DNA from: Saccharomycopsis fibuligera x Saccharomycopsis cf. fibuligera
Taxonomy: Eukaryota; Ascomycota; Saccharomycetes; Ascoideales; Saccharomycopsidaceae
DNA length: 64,000 nucleotides
NCBI GenBank assembly: GCA_001936135.1
Contig: CP012813.1
Location: 558,001-622,000 of the forward strand
Reading direction: 5' to 3'
The notes under the pieces: model-generated
What the model saw: only the letters and a program-made list of their open reading frames with translations
Told to the model about the DNA's origin: nothing
Database searches by the model: none
Part shown: piece by piece, positions 58,213 through 64,000 of the stretch
How the letters are laid out: every line of letters begins with the position of its first letter
Position numbering within the stretch: the first letter of the stretch is position 1
Position numbers and translations under genes: made by a program

Positions 58213-59502
58213 CTATTGCGGCCTACTCTTTTCCTGAGCTTCTAGTTTCTTTTCATTCTCACTTTTCCAACCCTTTTTACGTTGTCTTTCTTCGTATGAT
58301 TTTCTGTTATCTAGCACTCTTGAAACAATAACTTCGGTGGTGATATTATCGTATAAATGACTATCAATACGCTCAAAGATGCCCAATTTCTTTTCAATGG
58401 CAAATATATCTTTCTCATATTTTTTTCTATTCCCATTGCCAGTTTTTTCACCTTCTTCATCTAAACCTTCCAAAAGCTCCTCAGTTGGACCACGAAAAAC
58501 TTTAACAACTTTAGCTCCTGGCGCACCTAATTGAGATCCCAAACTTTGCAAATACTCTTCACTGTTGACATATGGTGCTTGTAATATTATTCCGTCAATG
58601 TAGCGGCATTGTAGCACACACAATGATCTTTCAAATATTGACATGATTGGATAGTTCAAGCCCTTGTACTTGTTAGCGGTGAAATCATCAATAATCCCAA
58701 TGACAACAGCAGCATTTTGTTGTTCTGCTCTTGCACGAATTTCTTTCAAGAGCTGTATATGACCAGGATGGAAAAGGTCAAATGTACCGTTAATGTAATA
58801 AATTCCATTATCTTTGATTTTCTTGAGCACCGCTGATGATGAGCTGACAAGTTGTTGGATCTTTTGTTGATCTGGAAGATAGATATGCACGGCAGAACCA
58901 GGGTTCAAACCAGTTTGATCAGTGGCATACTGCTTATATCTATCAAGGGTGGTTCTTTTCAATAATGAAACTTCAGTGCTTTCGCTTGCTTCTTCAGTGG
59001 TTTCTTTATGCGACACAAAATGCTCATAGCTTTTTGATGTAACAGTGAGAATATGATGATTTTTGGTAAATAACAACATTCTTCCAACCAAATCAGTAGT
59101 GGAAATGCTCGGAGTTCTTTTCACAACAATGAAACGGCCCAAGTCTTTAACCACTTTGTAGCAGTCTTCACCATTGGCATCAGTGGTTATATCATCCCCA
59201 TGCACCGCATACTTGCAGTCATATTTGTCCATAAAGTCTGGATCGGTGACGTATGGAGCATCTGAGATTGGCTGAGTGCACCACTTGCAGGCTTCAACTG
59301 CCACCATACGCTCTGGCAAATTCATGACGGTAGGACCCTTGTGTTTTGCAATTTCTTCGTCGGAATGAACCCCAACGTAGAGCTCTTTGCTGAGCTGTCT
59401 GGCCTGAAGCATAGCTCCAGCATGACCGTGATGGGCAAAGTCAAAACAACCATCGATCCAGGCTCTGGAGCTGCGCGAGTCGGCAGGAGGTGCAAATGCC
59501 AT
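58213..59502 (-). CDS. ECT1: CTP:phosphoethanolamine cytidylyltransferase
   Basis: Makes CDP-ethanolamine in the Kennedy pathway for phosphatidylethanolamine synthesis. The product is 429 residues from the ATG at 59502; the frame extending upstream begins with TTG. It has two tandem nucleotidyltransferase domains as in all eukaryotic enzymes of the class: the first with DFAHHGHAGAM (HHGH motif, about residues 20-30), the CTP-loop KRTPSISTTDLVGRM (about 128-142) and AVHGDD; the second with DLFHPGHIQLL (HPGH, about residue 242), in which I see no RTxGIST-type loop. The C-terminus is basic and charged (RQRKKGWKSENEKKLEAQEK). Convergent with SEC13. Confidence 0.95.
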   Translation of the reverse strand: MAFAPPADSRSSRAWIDGCFDFAHHGHAGAMLQARQLSKELYVGVHSDEEIAKHKGPTVMNLPERMVAVEACKWCTQPISDAPYVTDPDFMDKYDCKYAVHGDDITTDANGEDCYKVVKDLGRFIVVKRTPSISTTDLVGRMLLFTKNHHILTVTSKSYEHFVSHKETTEEASESTEVSLLKRTTLDRYKQYATDQTGLNPGSAVHIYLPDQQKIQQLVSSSSAVLKKIKDNGIYYINGTFDLFHPGHIQLLKEIRARAEQQNAAVVIGIIDDFTANKYKGLNYPIMSIFERSLCVLQCRYIDGIILQAPYVNSEEYLQSLGSQLGAPGAKVVKVFRGPTEELLEGLDEEGEKTGNGNRKKYEKDIFAIEKKLGIFERIDSHLYDNITTEVIVSRVLDNRKSYEERQRKKGWKSENEKKLEAQEKSRPQ

Positions 59503-60273
59503 TTTGTGATGTGTGAGCAATTTATGTGTTTTGTTTTGTAAATAAGTTCTGTTGTTAGTGAACTCAAGGCCAAGGATTTGGATCAAAATTCGTTACTTTT
59601 ACAAAAAGTGAAAAAATAAGAGTAACTCGAAGATAGTTTTTTTTTTAAAAAAAAAAAAACGAAAGGCGGCTTTCACTCATTCATTCACAATATGTTACTT
59701 GTCAAGACGTCACGTTTTTTCGGAGCCTGCGCTTCTGTGCTCAACAGACACTACCAAATATGAATGTGAAAGTGATTCTATGTGCTAATAGTATCTGGAT
59801 CTGACCCAACATAATTCCAGTTGCTGGACTTGTCCCATAAGATAATTCCAGCTCAGAAAGATTCGCGACAGTTCAGATATTATCATGCCCTAAAAGCATT
59901 CTTTTTTGTTTTTTTTTTTGTTTTTTACATCTCTTTTTTTCCGCTGTGTATGGCTTTCGCTTATAGCTAAATTTTTATTATCGTACAAAAGGTATACAAA
60001 ATGAAGACCAAAAAATGAGTATTAATATTTATGCTAATGATAACAAGCATACTATTGAATTGTGAGCCTAGTACGCAAAAATGACCTATTATTAATGATT
60101 AGAAGAGGAATAGTAGAAAAAAACCAAGCATAACAAAACGTGAATCGTATCAATAAGAAAAAAAAGAGTATGTGATAGACCTTTTTTTATGGTAAATGAT
60201 TTTCAGAGCAAACCACATTAAGCAAATACAAACAAAAAAAAGTAAAAACCAAACTTATGTAATGCAAAATACT
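59503..60273. promoter_or_regulatory. ECT1 promoter and 3' flank of the next gene
   Basis: About 770 bases with an A-tract near 59650 and two ATAATTCCAG copies (about 59810 and 59840). No gene is recognised. Confidence 0.5.
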
Positions 60274-62070
60274 CTATGGAACAGATTTATTGCCATCAAC
60301 TTTTTCGAGATCGAGTTGATCCAACTCTTTTTGTAACAAATTCAAATATTCAAGATTTTTCTCGTTGGCAGTTTTAATGTAGTCATCGACGGTCTTTTTC
60401 GCTATTTGTTGTTTATCTGATAATTCGTTGATTTTTTGCTCATAGCTCAATATCAAATCATATTTGGCCTTATTGCATTCTCTTATTTTTTCTCTTATTT
60501 TTCTTATTTGATCACTTAGCTCTTCTTCTTGCTGTTGTTCATTAGTTATATTGCCTTGATTTGAAGCACTAGTGCTTGTGGCTGATAGTACCATAGTTGA
60601 AGACTTTACTAAACTGGCACCAGTACTTTGCAGAAACTGAGAAGCTGTTGGAGCTCTTGGCTTTATATTCTGTTTGGGCTTGGTCACTTTATTGTCAGGT
60701 ATTCCGCAGACGTTTGCGTTGACAGTTCCTATTATCGCGCCTGCGTTCGGCGTTATCACCGGTCGTTTTGCTTCTTCAATATTAGACTTGCCATGACTGC
60801 TTTCTTGAATGTAATCTTGCGTCGGTTTCAAATGCTTCGATCCGATGTTTGCAGCAACGTTTGCAGAAACTTGCTTATTGTTATTGTCATTAAAAATTGA
60901 GGACGTTGTTTTCGAACCCGGTAATGCTGAAGATGGCGGTTCTGAAGAAGAGTTGAGAATTTGGTTCGGGTTGGGATTTACTGTGTCTTGGCTGTTAGCT
61001 GGTTGAATCTCTTCATTTGGTGAAGCAAGGTTGCTTTCCTCCGTAATAATGTTGTTATTACTATTATTCTTATTATTATCCTCACTGTTGTTGACCGCCA
61101 TAGCCACTTCGCTAATATTGCTATTGGCGTCTATATGACTACTAGGTTCAGAAAAAGAAGTGCCGAATTTTTCGTGATGGGATAGTTTGTTTTCTGAAGA
61201 GCTTAGCTTTTGACTGCTTTCATCGATATCTTTTTGAGGTGTGCTATTGGTTTCATCTAGTGTTTCATTTTTATCTTCATTTTCATCTTCATTTTCGCTT
61301 TCGCTTTCGTTTTTGTCCTCGTTTGCGGTTGCGTTTTCATGTTCGCCAAAATTACTGGAATTCGTTGGCTTTTCAGTGTCTTGGAGGCTCTGTATACTTT
61401 CTTCCTCGCTATCAGGACTACCGGTACTGCCATTTTCAGTATTGGGAGTCATACTGCGCGGTGTGGCGTTGTAGGGGAGACTAGCGTGGTCGCTGGTGAG
61501 GGTTGAAGTGGTGTTTACCAGCGTTGGTGACGCGGCAGTGAATTTAGAATTTTTCTTTGCTGTAGAGTTTTCCGACGGGCTGGGTGCTGATGATCCATTC
61601 TTCATGACGGAGCTGGAGCTGCTGGTGGTGCTCGAGCGAGTTGCAGCCGGCAGCGGCTTCCTACTACCGTCATGGGAACAGCAAGTTGAAGAAGAGATAG
61701 CAAAACTTTCTCCGTTGCATTTCCCTGCACTTGTGCTGCTGCTGCTGCTGCTACTACTACTTCTTCTTTCTCCTCCACTCTTTGCTTCATCTGCTGCCGT
61801 TTGTTCCATGGCAAGTGGCTTTTGGTTTTCGGCACCATTGGCATTGGCATTGGCATTGGCAATGGCTGGCGGCGGCGACTGGCTGTTTTTCCCTTGAATA
61901 GCGTGGTCTTGGTTGTTGTTTTGTTTTTCGCTCTTAAGGGCAATTACCGCCGGCAGCTGAAGATCGTCGACAGGAGCATGATTAGGGTTGCTGTTTACTT
62001 TAACTGCTTTGCTATTATTGCTGGATTTAGACCGCGGCGAGGTGCACAGAGATTCAGAGATCCTAGGCAT
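60274..62070 (-). CDS. Ser/Asn-rich low-complexity protein with C-terminal coiled coil, unknown function
   Basis: 598 residues from the ATG at 62070 (MPRISESLCTSPRSK; the longer frame begins with TTG). Most of the protein is disordered: Asn, Ser, Glu and Asp runs, a poly-Ser tract near residue 110, and an ENEDENEDKNE acidic stretch near 265. A conserved-looking segment PRAPTASQFLQSTGASLV lies near residue 475. The last 80 residues (about 515-590) form a heptad-patterned coiled coil with QIRKIREKIRECNKAKYDL and QKINELSDKQQIAKKTVDDY. No DNA-binding or catalytic motif is visible. The combination with a very long upstream region recalls regulatory proteins of CUG-clade yeasts, but I do not recognise it. 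Confidence 0.7.
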   Translation of the reverse strand: MPRISESLCTSPRSKSSNNSKAVKVNSNPNHAPVDDLQLPAVIALKSEKQNNNQDHAIQGKNSQSPPPAIANANANANGAENQKPLAMEQTAADEAKSGGERRSSSSSSSSSTSAGKCNGESFAISSSTCCSHDGSRKPLPAATRSSTTSSSSSVMKNGSSAPSPSENSTAKKNSKFTAASPTLVNTTSTLTSDHASLPYNATPRSMTPNTENGSTGSPDSEEESIQSLQDTEKPTNSSNFGEHENATANEDKNESESENEDENEDKNETLDETNSTPQKDIDESSQKLSSSENKLSHHEKFGTSFSEPSSHIDANSNISEVAMAVNNSEDNNKNNSNNNIITEESNLASPNEEIQPANSQDTVNPNPNQILNSSSEPPSSALPGSKTTSSIFNDNNNKQVSANVAANIGSKHLKPTQDYIQESSHGKSNIEEAKRPVITPNAGAIIGTVNANVCGIPDNKVTKPKQNIKPRAPTASQFLQSTGASLVKSSTMVLSATSTSASNQGNITNEQQQEEELSDQIRKIREKIRECNKAKYDLILSYEQKINELSDKQQIAKKTVDDYIKTANEKNLEYLNLLQKELDQLDLEKVDGNKSVP

Positions 62071-62126
62071 GGCTTGCGAATGCAATCAATCAGTGAAGAT
62101 GGCCTGTCTGTGCACTTTGTTGTGTC

Positions 62127-62160
<34 letters not shown>

Positions 62161-64000
62161 CGACTTGCCTTCAGAATGATTAGGAATAGTGACACACACA
62201 ATTAGCAGCAACACTGTAATCGGATATTAACACAGTGTAGAAAAAAAAACAAAAAAAAAAAAAAAAGAAGTAACAGTAACAATTGTCTGTAACAGTTGTC
62301 GTTTTTCGTCTTGGTGTGAGTAAGTCCTGAGGAAAGAAGAAGCACGACATCTAATTTTTCTTTCTTTCTGAATTCTTCTCTGAAGGGGAAATCACGCATT
62401 AAAAAGAGAGAAAACCTTTTTTCTCATTTTATTTGCGTAGTGCGTGGACAGTGCGTGGACAAAAAAAAGCTGGAGATTTAGGTTTTTCTGATCTTTACTT
62501 TTAAAATCTTCTCCTTTGAGTCATCCAGTGCTCGACACCGCTAAAACTGAGAAAAGAAACACTAATCGCAAGTGTGATTTTTGTCGTTGCGCAGAAGAAC
62601 CTATTGTTTAAAAAAGCTGCGCTGTTTTCCATATCTTGGTTGCTGCTGGACTGCGACATTTGAGCAAACAAAGTTATAACAAGATGTGAGCTTTGCTTCT
62701 CTTTGCTTCTATTTTCTTCGCCCCTAGTTCCTATCAACTAATAACGGTAGTGAAGCGGTGCACGCAAAGATTTTATAAGCGCACTAACTGAACACTTCCA
62801 AAGGGGTACACCGTGATTTGTAGGCCTTTCCTTTTGAGAATAATAACACCCATGGTTTCAGAGTATTCGGAAACTGTTATGTCATTTAAGCTTAAAATTG
62901 ACAGTTTTTGCTATCACATATTCAAACAAATGTCAAAGAAAATACTTAACTTATACGCTCTGGCGCTAAGGGAAAGGGGCAACTCACAGTAAGATGTCTT
63001 GGCCGCTATATGGTTTGCAACCCCAAGCCCCAGATGCCACTTAAAGACATCAACAAGATGATGGAACTGTTTGCTATCAAGTGTCCCTTCACAAGAAACA
63101 ATTGAATCATGGCAAAAATAAGACAGTAGAAGGAATCACCTTGAGAAACCCCGGAAACGCACAAAAAACTTTCCCAAAGGCTTTCGAGCAAAATATCTTC
63201 AAAAAACGACTCTTTTTCTCTCTCCTCAACTCCCGCTAATCATATTTCTTAAAATTCTAACTTCAAACTGGCTGCTTGAGAAGAAAGAGCTTGAAGCTTT
63301 GGTGTTGGAAGAAGAGCAGGACAGGTCTTCAGTAGAGCACAAAACGTTAAACAGTAAAAAAGCAAAAAAAAAAAATCAAAATAAAAAAAACCGAGAGATT
63401 TTTTCAGACTTTTTCATGGAAAGGAGCACTCAGCGCAATGTGGTAAGCGCCAGCAGAACACCCCCCATAAAAGTTGCTCCAGCATTATATCTATCAGCAA
63501 AGGTCATGAGGCAACTCACATTGCTCAGCTTAACTACAAGTTGCTGCTATTTGTTAACATACAAAAAGCAGCGTCATTATATCTACCACGCCTAGTTTCT
63601 GCCCGACCAAATCGGGGCTGCTGTGGTTGTGGTACCATGGTGCTCTCCCTTTCGGCAGAACAATCGAGGCGTTACCCAGAGTTCTTTTTATGTACCACGT
63701 CAAAAAAAAAAAAATTCCCCTTCTTTCTCCATTCTTTCGCATTTCGCTAAAAAGCCTCAAGACAGCAGCTGTCTAGTCTTGCAGAGAAGAAATGGCGTTT
63801 GAATTTTTTATTTTTTTTTTATTTTTTTTTTTTTTTTTTCTTCGTTTTTCTTTTTAGATTTCATGCCATCGTTATACCTGGGCCATTTGGATTGTGTCAG
63901 CGTTAGTCGGGAATATTTTTTAGTGTAACAGAAACAATACGCAGTGCAGTCCCTTGAAATCGGGGATTTTCCTTTTGAGAGAAGCTTGTATAGTCACTGT
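62071..64000. promoter_or_regulatory. Long gene-free region upstream of the coiled-coil protein gene
   Basis: At least 1.9 kb to the window edge. It includes T32 at 62129-62160, an A-rich run near 62241-62268, an exact 11-bp tandem (AGTGCGTGGAC twice, about 62439-62460), and T-rich tracts near 63810-63840. Short frames on both strands look random. A gene on the far side may start beyond the window. Confidence 0.5.

Noticed and set aside
1-64000. CRISPR arrays, prokaryotic operons or phage
   Set aside because: The window is eukaryotic yeast DNA with spaced monocistronic genes and spliceosomal introns; no regularly spaced repeats are present.

Overview
The window is nuclear DNA of a budding yeast (Saccharomycotina). 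The gene set is typical: MSH2, POL1, PRP22, an ammonium permease, GCD11, SST2, LIG4, TSR3, OST1, a ZIP zinc transporter, a peroxisomal half-size ABC transporter, a secreted aspartyl protease, GDI1, SEC13 and ECT1. There is one tRNA-Val(AAC). Introns have yeast signals (GTAAGT/GTATGT/GTACGT donors, TACTAAC-type branch sites 10-15 nt before the acceptor). CTG codons are almost absent from well-conserved frames, Zap1- and Ste12-type promoter motifs are present, and GCD11 and SST2 are neighbours. Together these suggest the CUG-Ser clade (Candida/Debaryomyces relatives). That placement is an inference; no codon position I could check proves CUG decoding.

Layout. 1-6.4 kb: 3' part of MSH2 (cut by the window edge), convergent with POL1, which has two MluI cell-cycle boxes upstream. 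6.8-10.5 kb: PRP22. 11.4-13.1 kb: MEP1-type ammonium permease, divergent from GCD11 (14.9-16.5 kb) across a 1.8-kb region rich in inverted repeats and GATA cores. 17-19.5 kb: SST2, with a pheromone-response-type element upstream. 20.1-26.5 kb: a mitochondrial PPR-like protein and LIG4, which I re-model with a 3'-terminal intron. 26.8-27.7 kb: TSR3. 28.9-32.5 kb: two divergent genes for secreted proteins, one an NPP1/NLP-family protein unusual for a yeast and the other an orphan. 33.7 kb: a small STF2/TMA10-type stress protein. 36-39.2 kb: OST1 and S-formylglutathione hydrolase. 39.6-41.4 kb: a probable BRO1/PalC-like protein. 43-44.1 kb: the zinc transporter, with zinc-responsive-element-like sites. 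44.6-50.6 kb: a DUF218-like protein, the ABC transporter and the aspartyl protease. 50.9-53 kb: the tRNA and a 2-kb gene-free AT-rich stretch. 53-57.6 kb: three successive genes with start-proximal introns (an acidic ubiquitin-like-type orphan, GDI1 with an apparent 6-nt micro-exon, and SEC13 with an ATG-only first exon). 58.2-62.1 kb: ECT1 and a low-complexity coiled-coil protein with nearly 2 kb of empty upstream DNA.

The genes are ordinary eukaryotic single transcription units, not operons. Shared themes are secretion (OST1, GDI1, SEC13, aspartyl protease, NLP, orphan secreted protein), DNA replication and repair (MSH2, POL1, LIG4) and nutrient uptake (MEP1, ZRT). The best second-look items are the 6-nt GDI1 micro-exon, the LIG4 terminal intron, the NLP gene with its divergent secreted neighbour, and candidate zinc, pheromone, MBF and stress promoter sites.
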